Source: CAWDVR01 sp044869805
GTDB lineage: Bacteria; Acidobacteriota; Thermoanaerobaculia; Multivoradales; SZUA-115
DNA length: 64,000 nt
Assembly: GCA_044869805.1 (NCBI GenBank)
Contig: JBIOXV010000013.1
Span: forward strand, 12,103-76,102
Direction of reading: 5' to 3'
The position numbers and the translations under genes were made by a program. Under the pieces are notes generated by a model. The model did not search any database and was not told the DNA's origin. It saw only the letters and a program-made list of their open reading frames with translations. Below are positions 17,746-25,336 of the stretch, one piece after another (the first letter of the stretch is position 1; every line of letters begins with the position of its first letter).

Positions 17746-18396
17746 CTAGGACGCCGCCGCCCGTGCTTCGGGGGCGCCGGCCCGGCGCGCGGCGTCCACC
17801 AGATTGAAATGCAACGAATCGAAGGCCTCGCGCCGCATCCTCGCGCGCCGCGCGTCCTCCTCGGGGAAGCGCGGCCGATAGCCGAGCCGGCTCTCGTCGA
17901 AGGTGAAGGGCTTCATCAGGTCTTCCTTGCCGACGATCGACTGCTCGCGGGTGTAGTAGGCCATGTCGTAGTTGTTGCTCATGATGATCGCTTCTTCCGG
18001 GCAGGCGTCGACGCAGTAGCCGCAGAACACGCAGCGCAGCATGTCGATCTCGTAGACCACCGGGTACTTCTCGATGTTGACGTCCGGGTGCTCGCCGGCC
18101 TCGATGGTGATGCACTCGGCCGGGCAGTTCTGGGCGCAGAGGAAGCAGGCCACGCAGCGCAACGAGCCGTCGGGCCGGGTGGTGAGGATGTGGTGGCCAC
18201 GGAAGCGGTGGCTGTACTCGCGGCGCTCTTCGGGGTACTCGATGGTGTATTTCGGGCCGCGGAACAGGGTGCGGAAGAAGTGCTTGGCGGTCACCATCAG
18301 GCCGCCGAGGAGCGGCAGGTACAGCTTCTCGGCCAGGCTCTGCCGGTACGGCGTGACCTGGGTGGAATGGGTAGTAGCGGTGGACGGCTGGCTCAT
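17746..18396 (-). CDS. nuoI: NADH-quinone oxidoreductase subunit I (2x[4Fe-4S])
   Basis: A 216-residue complex I subunit holding clusters N6a and N6b. Both ferredoxin motifs are intact: CVACFLCAQNCPAECI and CVFCGYCVDACPEEAI. The surrounding sequence (TAKHFFRTLFRGP, YSHRFRGHHIL) is typical. The C-terminal tail of about 60 residues is longer than in E. coli NuoI. ATG 18396 overlaps the nuoCD stop (ATGA). Being followed by korA, it could accept electrons from ferredoxin or directly from the oxidoreductase if NuoEFG are absent or encoded elsewhere. Confidence 0.95.
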   Translation of the reverse strand: MSQPSTATTHSTQVTPYRQSLAEKLYLPLLGGLMVTAKHFFRTLFRGPKYTIEYPEERREYSHRFRGHHILTTRPDGSLRCVACFLCAQNCPAECITIEAGEHPDVNIEKYPVVYEIDMLRCVFCGYCVDACPEEAIIMSNNYDMAYYTREQSIVGKEDLMKPFTFDESRLGYRPRFPEEDARRARMRREAFDSLHFNLVDAARRAGAPEARAAAS

Positions 18397-20096
18397 CGCT
18401 CGAGCTCCCCGGCAATGACGTTCAAGCCGCCCAGCGAGATCACGGCGTCCGACAGCGTGCCGCCCTGGATCAGCTCGGAGAAGGAAGAGAAGATCGGGAA
18501 GCAGGGCGGCCGGCACTTGAGGCGGTAGGGCTTCGCCGAGCCGTCCGAGATGGCGTAGAAGCCGAGCTCACCGTTGGCGCCCTCGACCGCCGAGTAGATT
18601 TCGCCGGCGGGCACCTGGATGCCGTCCATAATCAGCTTGAAGTGGTAGATCATGGCCTCCATCTGGTTGTAGCAGGCCTCTTTCGGCGGCAGGGCGACGT
18701 GCGGGTCGTCGACGATGTAGGGCCCCTCGGGGATGCCGCGGTCGAGGAGCTGGCGGATCATCTTCAGCGACTCGCGGCACTCCAGCATGCGGATGCGATA
18801 GCGGTCGTGGATGTCGCCGCCGTAGAGCACCGGCACCTCGAAGTCGAGCTCCGGGTAGAGGTCGTAGGCTCGAGCGCGGCGCAGGTCCCACTGCACGCCC
18901 GAGGCGCGCAGGCAGGGGCCGGTCCAGCCCCAGTTGACGGCGTCGGCGGCGTTCATCACCGCCACGCCCACGGCGCGGTCGAGCCAGATGCGGTTCCTGT
19001 TGATCAGCTTCTCGACATCGTCGAGGAACGGCGGGATGATCTCCAAGAGGCGCCGCGCGCGGTCCATGAAGTCCGGCGGCAGATCCTGCGCCAGGCCGCC
19101 GATGCGGCCGTAGGACACCGTCAGGCGCGCGCCGCAGCAGGACTCGAGCAGACCGTAGATCTCCTCGCGCGGCTGGAACATGTACCAGAAGTTGGTCAGC
19201 GCCCCGGCGTCGACCAGGGTCGTGCCGTTGCACACGCAGTGGTCCATGATGCGCGAGAACTCGGAGAGCACCATGCTCGCCCACACCGCCCTGGGCGGCG
19301 CCTGGATGCCGAGCATCTTCTCTACCGTGCGGCAGTAGGCGACGTTGTTGATGAACGAGGAGCAGTAGTTGAGACGGTCGGTGTAGGGGATCACCTGCTG
19401 CCAGTTGTGGGTCTCCGCCATTTTCTCGAAGCAGCGGTGCAGGTAGCCGGTCTCGATCTCCGAGGCGACGATGATCTCGCCGTCGAGCTCCGCCACCAGC
19501 CGGAAGGTGCCGTGCATGGCGGGATGCGAGGGCCCGATGTTGATCGTCATGCGCTCGAACATGTCGTCGGCGCCCTGCGGCACCGAGAGCTGCGGCCGGT
19601 ACATCTTGTCCTCGGTCAGGATCCAGCGCCGGGCCGGGTCGTAGTCTTTGCGCAGCGGGTGGCCCTGGAAGGCCTCGTGGGTCAGCAGGCGCCGCAGGTT
19701 GGGATGGCCGGTGAAGCGCAGGCCGAACATCTCGTAGGCCTCGCGCTCGAACCAGTTGGCCGCCTTCCACACCGGGACGAGCGACGGCAGCACGGGATCG
19801 GAGGCGGCGACCGGCACCTTGAGGCGCAGGCGCTTGCCGCGCGGCAGCGAGTAGAGGTGGTAGACGGCCTCGAAGCGCTCGGCGCGGTCCGGGTAGTCGA
19901 CGCCGCAGAGATCCAGCAGCAGGTCGAACCGCGTCTCCGGGCCCTCGGCCAGGTCGCGGGCCAGCTCGGCAAGCACCTCGCGGCGGACGACCCAGGTCTC
20001 CTGGTCCAGCCCCGCCTCGACCGCGATCGAGCCGGGGGGGTACTTATCGGTCAGGGCCTTAGGCAGAGGCGGCTGCGGCAGCGTCTCGACGGCCAC
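18393..20096 (-). CDS. nuoCD: NADH-quinone oxidoreductase, fused subunits C and D
   Basis: A 567-residue fusion. The NuoC part (about 1-170) has RFDLLLDLCGVDYPDR, a WFEREAYEMFG block and HPLRKDYD; the NuoD part follows with TINIGPSHPAMHGTFR, IETGYLHRCFEKMAE and DRLNYCSSFINN, which line the quinone site. It ends DAVISLGGLNVIAGELER. C/D fusion is common in Gammaproteobacteria and some other phyla. Its start overlaps nuoB by 38 bases and its end overlaps nuoI by 4, so expression is tightly coupled. Subunits A, E, F, G, H and J-N are not in this window. Confidence 0.96.
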   Translation of the reverse strand: MAVETLPQPPLPKALTDKYPPGSIAVEAGLDQETWVVRREVLAELARDLAEGPETRFDLLLDLCGVDYPDRAERFEAVYHLYSLPRGKRLRLKVPVAASDPVLPSLVPVWKAANWFEREAYEMFGLRFTGHPNLRRLLTHEAFQGHPLRKDYDPARRWILTEDKMYRPQLSVPQGADDMFERMTINIGPSHPAMHGTFRLVAELDGEIIVASEIETGYLHRCFEKMAETHNWQQVIPYTDRLNYCSSFINNVAYCRTVEKMLGIQAPPRAVWASMVLSEFSRIMDHCVCNGTTLVDAGALTNFWYMFQPREEIYGLLESCCGARLTVSYGRIGGLAQDLPPDFMDRARRLLEIIPPFLDDVEKLINRNRIWLDRAVGVAVMNAADAVNWGWTGPCLRASGVQWDLRRARAYDLYPELDFEVPVLYGGDIHDRYRIRMLECRESLKMIRQLLDRGIPEGPYIVDDPHVALPPKEACYNQMEAMIYHFKLIMDGIQVPAGEIYSAVEGANGELGFYAISDGSAKPYRLKCRPPCFPIFSSFSELIQGGTLSDAVISLGGLNVIAGELER

Positions 20097-20640
20097 TGGA
20101 CTGTCTCTCCTTGGCGAGCCGCTGGTGGTGCTTCTCGCGGTCGCGGATCACTTTTTCCTTGAGCGTCAGCACGCCGTAGATCAGCCCCTCGGGGGTCGGC
20201 GGGCAGCCGGGGACGTAGACGTCCACGGGGATGATCTCGTCGATGCCCTGCATCACGTGGTAGGCGCGGTAGAAGCCGCCCGAGCAGGCGCAGGCGCCCA
20301 TCGAGATCACCCACTTGGGGTCGGCCATCTGGTCGTAGATCTTCTTCAGCACCGGCCCCATCTTGTCGTTGATGGTGCCGGCGACGATCAGCATGTCGCT
20401 CTGCCGGGGCGAGAAGCGCACCACCTCGGAGCCGAAGCGCGACATGTCGTAGTGGGCCGACACCGTGCTCATGAACTCGATGGCGCAGCAAGCCGTGCCG
20501 AACGGGAAAGGCCAGAAGGAGTGGCGGAGGGCCCAATCCTCGAGTTTCTCGTAGCGGGTCGTCACCCAGGACTCACCCATTAGGCCGCCGGCGCTCGCGC
20601 GGCCCTCCGCGGAGCCCAGGACCTTCAACTTGTCGCTCAT
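20059..20640 (-). CDS. nuoB: NADH-quinone oxidoreductase subunit B
   Basis: A 193-residue subunit carrying cluster N2, the final electron donor to quinone. The cluster cysteines are Cys51-Cys52 (GTACCAIEFM), Cys117 (GACACSGG) and Cys146 (VPGCPPTPE), with spacing identical to the E. coli protein. ATG 20640 follows AAGGGGGCATCG; ATG 20670 is a possible earlier start. It is the first gene of nuoB-CD-I-korA-korB, and nuoA, which usually precedes nuoB, is absent. A 178-base divergent gap separates it from the HesB-like gene. Confidence 0.96.
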   Translation of the reverse strand: MSDKLKVLGSAEGRASAGGLMGESWVTTRYEKLEDWALRHSFWPFPFGTACCAIEFMSTVSAHYDMSRFGSEVVRFSPRQSDMLIVAGTINDKMGPVLKKIYDQMADPKWVISMGACACSGGFYRAYHVMQGIDEIIPVDVYVPGCPPTPEGLIYGVLTLKEKVIRDREKHHQRLAKERQSSGRRDAAAAASA

Positions 20641-20805
20641 CGATGCCCCCTTGCTCGGCGACTCTACCATCAGCGACGGGGCGCCTCCAAACGCTTGTGC
20701 TGCCCGGCACAAGCGCCGAAGACACGGTGGCAGCAGCACTTATGCGTGCTCGGAGAAACTCGCCACGCGGCCGCTCCGGGGGCTCGCAACAGCAGGCGGC
20801 GGGCG

Positions 20806-20811
20806 TAGAAT
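20806..20811 (+). promoter_or_regulatory. -10 box TAGAAT, leaderless
   Basis: TAGAAT is followed by 7 bases and then the GTG start at 20819, placing the transcription start at or next to the start codon. No ribosome-binding site is present. Confidence 0.5.
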
Positions 20812-20818
20812 TCCGTTC

Positions 20819-21100
20819 GTGAGACTGCGCCTCACCCCCGCCGCCCTGGAAGCCGCCGAGCGGGACCTGCCTCCCGGGAGCGCGCTGCGCATCGCCTTCG
20901 CGGGTGGCTGCGGCGCCATGGGCTTCCGCCTCGCCGCCAGCCGCAGGGCCGACGAGGACGATGTGCGCCTGGAGGTCGAGGGCATCCCCCTGGTCCTCGA
21001 CCACCGCGCCGCCAGCGAGCTCGACGGCGCCACCCTCGATTACAGCGAGGACGACGGCTTCGTGCTCGACCACCCGGCCTGGGGCGTGAGCTGCGGGTAG
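20819..21100 (+). CDS. HesB/IscA-like iron-sulfur assembly domain protein
   Basis: A 93-residue protein with the A-type/HesB fold pattern: LTPAALEAAERDL, LRIAFAGGCGAMGFRL, and VEGIPLVLDHRAASELDGATLDY. A-type carriers use three Cys; only Cys31 (GGCG) and Cys92 (VSCG) are seen here, and the CGC motif is reduced to SCG, so cluster binding is doubtful. It may resemble HesB-like proteins of unknown role. The gene is transcribed alone, divergent from the nuo-kor operon, which is rich in Fe-S proteins. Confidence 0.75.
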   Translation: MRLRLTPAALEAAERDLPPGSALRIAFAGGCGAMGFRLAASRRADEDDVRLEVEGIPLVLDHRAASELDGATLDYSEDDGFVLDHPAWGVSCG

Positions 21101-21128
21101 GGCACAAGAAACTATAGATCCAGTAGAT

Positions 21129-21146
21129 TGTAACTAGTGTTACACT
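21129..21146 (+). promoter_or_regulatory. Palindromic operator and -10 box of the MFS-chrB operon
   Basis: Perfect dyad TGTAAC-TAGT-GTTACA (21129-21144) overlaps the -10 box TACACT (21141-21146). Seven bases separate the box from the GTG at 21154, so the mRNA would be leaderless. A repressor bound here would block the polymerase. The local sequence is much more AT-rich than its surroundings. Confidence 0.6.
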
Positions 21147-21153
21147 GTCGCTC

Positions 21154-22413
21154 GTGGCGACTGCCGAGCCGACGCTCGCCCGGGTCCGTTCGTGGCTTGG
21201 GTTGGAGTCGAACGTCCTGGTCATGCTGCTCACCTTCCTGGTCTTCGGGATGGGCGAGGAGCTGTGGGTGCGCTTCATCCCCAAGTACCTCGAGCTGCTG
21301 GGCGCCGGCGTCTGGGTGCTGGCCGCTTACGGCACGCTGCGCGACCTGCTGGAGGCCGTCTACCCTTACCCCGGCGGCTGGCTCGCGGATCGGCTCGGGC
21401 GGCGCGCGGCCCTGGCGCTCTTCGCCGGTCTCGCCATCGCCGGCTACCTGCTGTATCTCCTGGCGCCGAGCTGGCCATGGGTGCTCGCGGGCACCGTCCT
21501 GGTCATGGCCTGGAGCAGCCTCACGCTGCCCGCCATCTTCTCCGTCCTGGGGGACAGCCTGCCTCCGGGGCGGCGCGCCACCGCCTTCGCGACCCAGTCG
21601 ATCCTCAAGCGGGTGCCGATCATCGTCGCCCCGCCGCTGGGCGGCTGGCTGATCGCCACGCTGGGGCTTGGCCTCGGCGTGCAGGCCGGGCTCGCCATCA
21701 CCGTCGTCCTGGCACTCGCCGCTCTCCTCTTCCTGCGGCGCTGCTTCGTCGAGGCGGCGCCGCCGGCGCCCGCTGCCGACCGCATCGGAGAGCTCTGGCG
21801 GGGCATGGACGGCGGCCTCAAGCGTCTGCTCCTGGCCGACTGCCTGGCGCGCTGGGCGGAGGGCATCCCCAAGGTCTTCATCCTCCTGTGGGTGATCGAC
21901 GGGCTCGGTGCCAGCGCCTCCCACTTCGGCTGGCTCACCAGCCTGCAGATGCTCGCCGCCACCCTGGTCTACCTCCCGCTCGCCAAGCTCGCCGACCGCA
22001 TGGACCGCAAGCCCTTCGTGCTCGCGACCTTCGGCTTCTTCGCTCTCTTCCCCCTGGCGTTGGTCGCCTCGTCCGGCCCGTTGGGGCTGGCGCTCGCCTT
22101 CGTCATCGCCGGGCTGCGCGAGACCGGCGAGCCGGCGCGCAAGGCCCTGATCGTCGACCTCGCCGCGGCCGGCGCGCGCGGCAGGTCGGTGGGCCTGTAC
22201 TACCTGTTGCGCGGGCTCGCCGTCTTCCCCGCTTCCCTCGTCGGCGGCTGGCTCTGGGCGCTCGACCGCCGGCTGCCCTTCTTCGTCGCTTTCGCCGTCG
22301 GAGTGGCCGGCTGCCTGGTACACGCACGCTGGGGGCCACCCGGGCCGCCGCGGCCCACCAACCTGAGACACGGGCCGCCGCGGCCCCTCACCCTCGAAAG
22401 GAGCACCCCATGA
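21154..22413 (+). CDS. Major facilitator superfamily transporter
   Basis: A 419-residue integral membrane protein with about 12 hydrophobic segments. Between helices 2 and 3 is the MFS signature GGWLADRLGRRAAL, and a second half-signature LAKLADRMDRKPFV appears after helix 8. The charged loop between halves is FVEAAPPAPAADR. The substrate cannot be told from sequence, but the stop codon overlaps the start of a ChrB-domain gene (ATGA) and a full ChrB follows, so efflux of chromate or a related anion/metal is plausible. The start GTG 21154 is leaderless behind a palindromic operator. ChrA, the usual chromate pump, is not present. Confidence 0.9.
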   Translation: MATAEPTLARVRSWLGLESNVLVMLLTFLVFGMGEELWVRFIPKYLELLGAGVWVLAAYGTLRDLLEAVYPYPGGWLADRLGRRAALALFAGLAIAGYLLYLLAPSWPWVLAGTVLVMAWSSLTLPAIFSVLGDSLPPGRRATAFATQSILKRVPIIVAPPLGGWLIATLGLGLGVQAGLAITVVLALAALLFLRRCFVEAAPPAPAADRIGELWRGMDGGLKRLLLADCLARWAEGIPKVFILLWVIDGLGASASHFGWLTSLQMLAATLVYLPLAKLADRMDRKPFVLATFGFFALFPLALVASSGPLGLALAFVIAGLRETGEPARKALIVDLAAAGARGRSVGLYYLLRGLAVFPASLVGGWLWALDRRLPFFVAFAVGVAGCLVHARWGPPGPPRPTNLRHGPPRPLTLERSTP

Positions 22414-22877
22414 AATGGATCACCCGCGAGCGCGTCAAAGTCGACCGCGTGGCCTGCCCCTGGCTGATCCGCAGGTTCGTGGACCCGGAAGCCGAGTTCC
22501 TCTTCGTGCCGCGCGGCGAAGTGCAGGCGACCGCCGCGCGCGAGGGCGCCATCCCCTTCGACGTCGAGGGAGTCGAGCTCGGGCACCACGGCAGCGAGTG
22601 CTCGTTCGAGGCCATCCTCCACTACCACAGCCTGGATGGCGACGCGGCGCTCGCCCTGCTGGGCAGGATCGTCAACGGCGCCGACACCGACAACTCACTC
22701 TGGGGCCAGCCGGAGGGGCCCGGCCTGGCGGCCGTGGCCGAAGGCTTCCGCCACCTCGGGCTCGGCGACGACTACGCGATCAACCGCGCCGAGTGGATCG
22801 TCTACGACGCGCTCTACGCCTACTGCCAGGAGATGGTGCGCAGCGAGCGCCCGGCAGGCAGGTTCAAGGCGCCCTGA
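22410..22877 (+). CDS. ChrB C-terminal-domain protein
   Basis: A 155-residue stand-alone ChrB-type domain. It opens MKWITRERVKVDRVACPWLIRRFVDPEAEF, with the family's VDRxACPWLIxRFID block, followed by IPFDVEGVELGHHGSECSFE and a His/Asp-rich helical tail (IVNGADTDN). ChrB proteins accompany chromate resistance; the C-terminal domain has been linked to chromate sensing or resistance, but no enzymatic role is settled. ATG 22410 has CGAAAGGAGCACCCC before it. It is coupled to the MFS gene, and a second, longer ChrB follows after 54 bases. Confidence 0.87.
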   Translation: MKWITRERVKVDRVACPWLIRRFVDPEAEFLFVPRGEVQATAAREGAIPFDVEGVELGHHGSECSFEAILHYHSLDGDAALALLGRIVNGADTDNSLWGQPEGPGLAAVAEGFRHLGLGDDYAINRAEWIVYDALYAYCQEMVRSERPAGRFKAP

Positions 22878-22919
22878 GGCGAACCCCGAAGAGCGGGAGC
22901 GCCTCTCCCCCGGGCTTGC

Positions 22920-22925
22920 TACGAT
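22920..22925 (+). promoter_or_regulatory. -10 box TACGAT, leaderless
   Basis: GCTACGATCGCCGC directly precedes the ATG at 22932; six bases separate the -10 box from the start. The same core GCTACGATCG is found before the araC-type gene and mgtE. Confidence 0.5.
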
Positions 22926-22931
22926 CGCCGC

Positions 22932-24050
22932 ATGCGTTGGATCGGCCTCAGCTACTCGCTGCCCTCGGGCTCCTCGAGCCCGCGGGTAGCGGTATGGCGC
23001 CGGCAGAAGCAGCTCGGCGCGGTTTCGCCGACCGCCTCGTTCTGTCTGCTGCCGGAGGGTGGCGAGAGCCTGGAGGCCCTGGAGTGGCTCGCCGAGGAGG
23101 TCCGCGGCGCCGGCGGCGAAGCGCTGGTGCTGCGCATCGACCGTCTCGAGGGCGAGGCGGAAGGCCGGCTGATCGAGCTCTCCCGCACCGCCCGCGCCGA
23201 GGACTACCGCGTCATCGCCGCTGAGGCCGCGGAGGCGGTGGCCCAGATCACGGGCGGCGCCGCTGGTCGCAAGGCTACGCGCCGCACCGACCGCTCCCAG
23301 CCTCGCGAGCGCGCAGACAGCGCGCGCCCAGAGAGAGTGCACCAAGAGAGAGTGCACCCGGAGAGAGTGCACCCGGAGAAAGTGCACCCAGCGCACGTGC
23401 CGCTGGAGAGGCTGCGGCGCCGCCTCGCCGAGGTGGTGCGGATCGACTTCTTCCAGGCGCCGGACCGCGCGCTCGCCGACTCCGCCCTCGTCCGTCTGGC
23501 AGCCGCGCTCCAGCCGGACGCGGGAGGGGCGCCCACCGTGGCCCCCGCCGAGCCCGCGCGCTACCGTGGCCGGCGCTGGGTGACCCGCCCGCGGCCGCAC
23601 GTGGATCGCCTGGCCAGCGCCTGGCTGATCCGCCGCTTCATCGATCCCGCAGCGGAGATCCGCTACTCCGACACGCCGGAGGAGGGAGAGGTCTCTTTCG
23701 ACATGCGCGGCGCCGAGTTCGGGCACCGGGGGAGCCGCTGCACCTTCGAGACGCTGCTCGCCTCCTTCGGGCTGGGCGGCGAACCGGGGCTCGCCAGCCT
23801 CGCCGAGATCGTGCACGAGATCGACCTGCGCGACGGCCTCTCCGCCCGGCCCGAGGTCCCCGGCGTGGACGCCGCGCTCCGCGGCTGGGCGGGCGCCGGC
23901 TGGAGCGACCAGGAGCTGGAGCGTCACGGCGTGGCGCTCTTCGAGGGGTTGTACGAGGGACTCCGAGGCGTGGCGACCCCGGCGCCGCAGGAGAAGCCGA
24001 AGGCGAAGCCTCGGCGCGGTGGCAAGCCTCGGGCTAGGGTGAGGCGCTGA
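22932..24050 (+). CDS. chrB: Full-length ChrB chromate-resistance regulator-like protein
   Basis: A 372-residue two-domain ChrB. The N-terminal half (about 1-120) has the ChrB-N pattern (RWIGLSYSLPSGSSSPRVAVWRRQKQLGA, SFCLLPEGGE). A linker follows with four tandem ERVHP-type pentapeptides, and the C-terminal ChrB domain holds HVDRLASAWLIRRFIDPAAEI, FDMRGAEFGHRGSRCTFE and IVHEIDLRD. The tail is basic (KPKAKPRRGGKPRARVRR) and could bind nucleic acid. In Ochrobactrum ChrB is a chromate-responsive regulator. Here it has its own leaderless promoter after the MFS-chrB pair. Its end overlaps the convergent quinone oxidoreductase gene by 17 bases. Confidence 0.85.
   Translation: MRWIGLSYSLPSGSSSPRVAVWRRQKQLGAVSPTASFCLLPEGGESLEALEWLAEEVRGAGGEALVLRIDRLEGEAEGRLIELSRTARAEDYRVIAAEAAEAVAQITGGAAGRKATRRTDRSQPRERADSARPERVHQERVHPERVHPEKVHPAHVPLERLRRRLAEVVRIDFFQAPDRALADSALVRLAAALQPDAGGAPTVAPAEPARYRGRRWVTRPRPHVDRLASAWLIRRFIDPAAEIRYSDTPEEGEVSFDMRGAEFGHRGSRCTFETLLASFGLGGEPGLASLAEIVHEIDLRDGLSARPEVPGVDAALRGWAGAGWSDQELERHGVALFEGLYEGLRGVATPAPQEKPKAKPRRGGKPRARVRR
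23331..23390 (+). repeat. Four 15-base tandem repeats inside chrB
   Basis: Units at 23331, 23346, 23361 and 23376 follow the consensus GAGAGAGTGCACCCG with one to three changes each. They encode ERVHQ, ERVHP, ERVHP and EKVHP, putting one histidine in each unit of the linker. Being in-frame, copy-number change would alter linker length without breaking the protein. Confidence 0.9.
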
Positions 24051-25020
24051 CCTCCAACACCACTTTCCCCAACGCTCCTCCACCCTCGAGCGCCGCGTAG
24101 GCCTCCGCCACGCGCTCGAAGGGCACCACGCGGGCGATCACCGGCTTCAACCGCCCGTCCGTCAGCCGCGGCAAGGCGAAGCCGGAGAACGCGCCGACCA
24201 GCGCCGCCTTCTCGGCGCGGCTGCGTGGCCGGAGCAGCGAGCCTACGATCTTCAGCCGCCGTGACAGCACCACGCCGAGGTCGAGCTCGGCCCTTACCCC
24301 GGCCATGAGGCCCACCAGCACCAGCCGGCCGCGGGTCTCGAGGGCCGCCAGATGGCCCGGCAGCCAGGGGCCGCCCACCAGGTCGAGCACCAGATCGGCA
24401 CCGCGGCCGCCGTTCGCCTCCCGCAGCCGAGCGGGCAGGTCTGCTGCGAGCTGCAGGCAGGCCTGGGCTCCCAGCTCCTTGAGCGCTGCCAGCCGCTCGG
24501 GCGACCGGCCGGCCACCAGCACGCGAGCGCCCAGCTCGCGCGCGAGCTGCACGGCGAAGGTGCCGACCCCTGAGGCCGCGCCGGTGATCAGCACGGTCTC
24601 GCCGGCCTGGAGGCCGCCCTCCGCCACCAGGTTCGTCCACGCGGTGAGGCCGACCTCGGGGATGCTGCCGCCCTCGACGAGGCTCAGGCCGTCCGGCAGC
24701 GGCATCATCTGCCCGGCCGGCACCGCCACCCGCTCGGCCTGGCCACCGCCAGCGAGGAGCGCCATCACGCGCTGGCCCGGGGCGAAACCCTGTACGCCTT
24801 CCCCCAGCGCCTCGATCACCCCCGAGCCCTCGAGTCCCGGCACCGGGCTCTCGCCGGGCGGCGGCGGGTAGAGGCCGCGCATCTGCACCAGGTCGGCACG
24901 GTTGAGGCCGGCGGCGGCCACCCGCACCAGGACCTCGCCGGGCCCCGCGACGGGGTCCGGCAGCTCGACGAGATGGGGAACGGAATCCGACCCTGGGGAG
25001 AAGGGGGCGACGGCGCGCAC
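24034..25020 (-). CDS. Zinc-independent quinone oxidoreductase (MDR, PIG3-like)
   Basis: A 328-residue medium-chain dehydrogenase/reductase. GroES-like N-terminal half (GPGEVLVRVAAAGLNRADLVQMRGLYPPPPGES), then a nucleotide fold with LITGAASGVGTFAVQLAREL (AXXGXXG type, NADPH likely), GADLVLDLVGG and GRLVLVGLMAG. Structural-zinc cysteines are absent. The PPPPGESPVPGLEGSG stretch resembles PIG3/TP53I3 and bacterial quinone reductases. GTG 25020 starts 6 bases after TAAACT (25027-25032, minus), so it is likely leaderless. It probably reduces quinones or related electrophiles, which fits the neighbouring chromate-resistance-type genes, though co-function is inference. Confidence 0.9.
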   Translation of the reverse strand: MRAVAPFSPGSDSVPHLVELPDPVAGPGEVLVRVAAAGLNRADLVQMRGLYPPPPGESPVPGLEGSGVIEALGEGVQGFAPGQRVMALLAGGGQAERVAVPAGQMMPLPDGLSLVEGGSIPEVGLTAWTNLVAEGGLQAGETVLITGAASGVGTFAVQLARELGARVLVAGRSPERLAALKELGAQACLQLAADLPARLREANGGRGADLVLDLVGGPWLPGHLAALETRGRLVLVGLMAGVRAELDLGVVLSRRLKIVGSLLRPRSRAEKAALVGAFSGFALPRLTDGRLKPVIARVVPFERVAEAYAALEGGGALGKVVLEVSASP

Positions 25021-25026
25021 GGCGCC

Positions 25027-25032
25027 AGTTTA
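25027..25032 (-). promoter_or_regulatory. -10 box TAAACT, leaderless
   Basis: On the minus strand TAAACT is followed by 6 bases and the GTG start at 25020. No ribosome-binding site is seen. Confidence 0.45.
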
Positions 25033-25154
25033 TGAGAGGAATGGTGACTGCGAGGGCTGCGCGTGACAGCTTCGGGACGCGCCCGCGACGACCTCCGCGA
25101 GCCGCGGCGGAGCGTGGTACCCTTCCCCCCGCTCTCATTCCACAGGAGGTGATC

Positions 25155-25331
25155 ATGGCTACTCGAGGCAAGGCGCCACGGCAGGTCACCTGGATCGTCT
25201 GTCTGCTGCTTTACTTGGTCGCGGTACTGGCTCAGTTCCGGGTCATCCAGATTCGCGGCGATCTCGCCGACTGGGCGTGGATCATCGGCTACGCCCTCCT
25301 GCTGCTCGCGGTCCAGGTTCGCGGTCTCTGA
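25155..25331 (+). CDS. Small two-helix membrane protein
   Basis: A 58-residue protein with a short basic N-terminus (MATRGKAPRQ) and two hydrophobic helices (VTWIVCLLLYLVAVLAQF and WAWIIGYALLLLAVQV). I do not recognise a family. ATG 25155 is preceded by CACAGGAGGTGATC, an excellent ribosome site, so expression is credible. The CorA gene starts 5 bases after its stop, so the two are in an operon and the protein may assist or regulate the Mg2+ channel; this is inference. Confidence 0.75.
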   Translation: MATRGKAPRQVTWIVCLLLYLVAVLAQFRVIQIRGDLADWAWIIGYALLLLAVQVRGL

Positions 25332-25336
25332 CGGCC

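Noticed and set aside
23331..23390. A possible CRISPR array
   Set aside because: Units are 15 bases, directly adjacent with no spacers, and encode an in-frame protein repeat.
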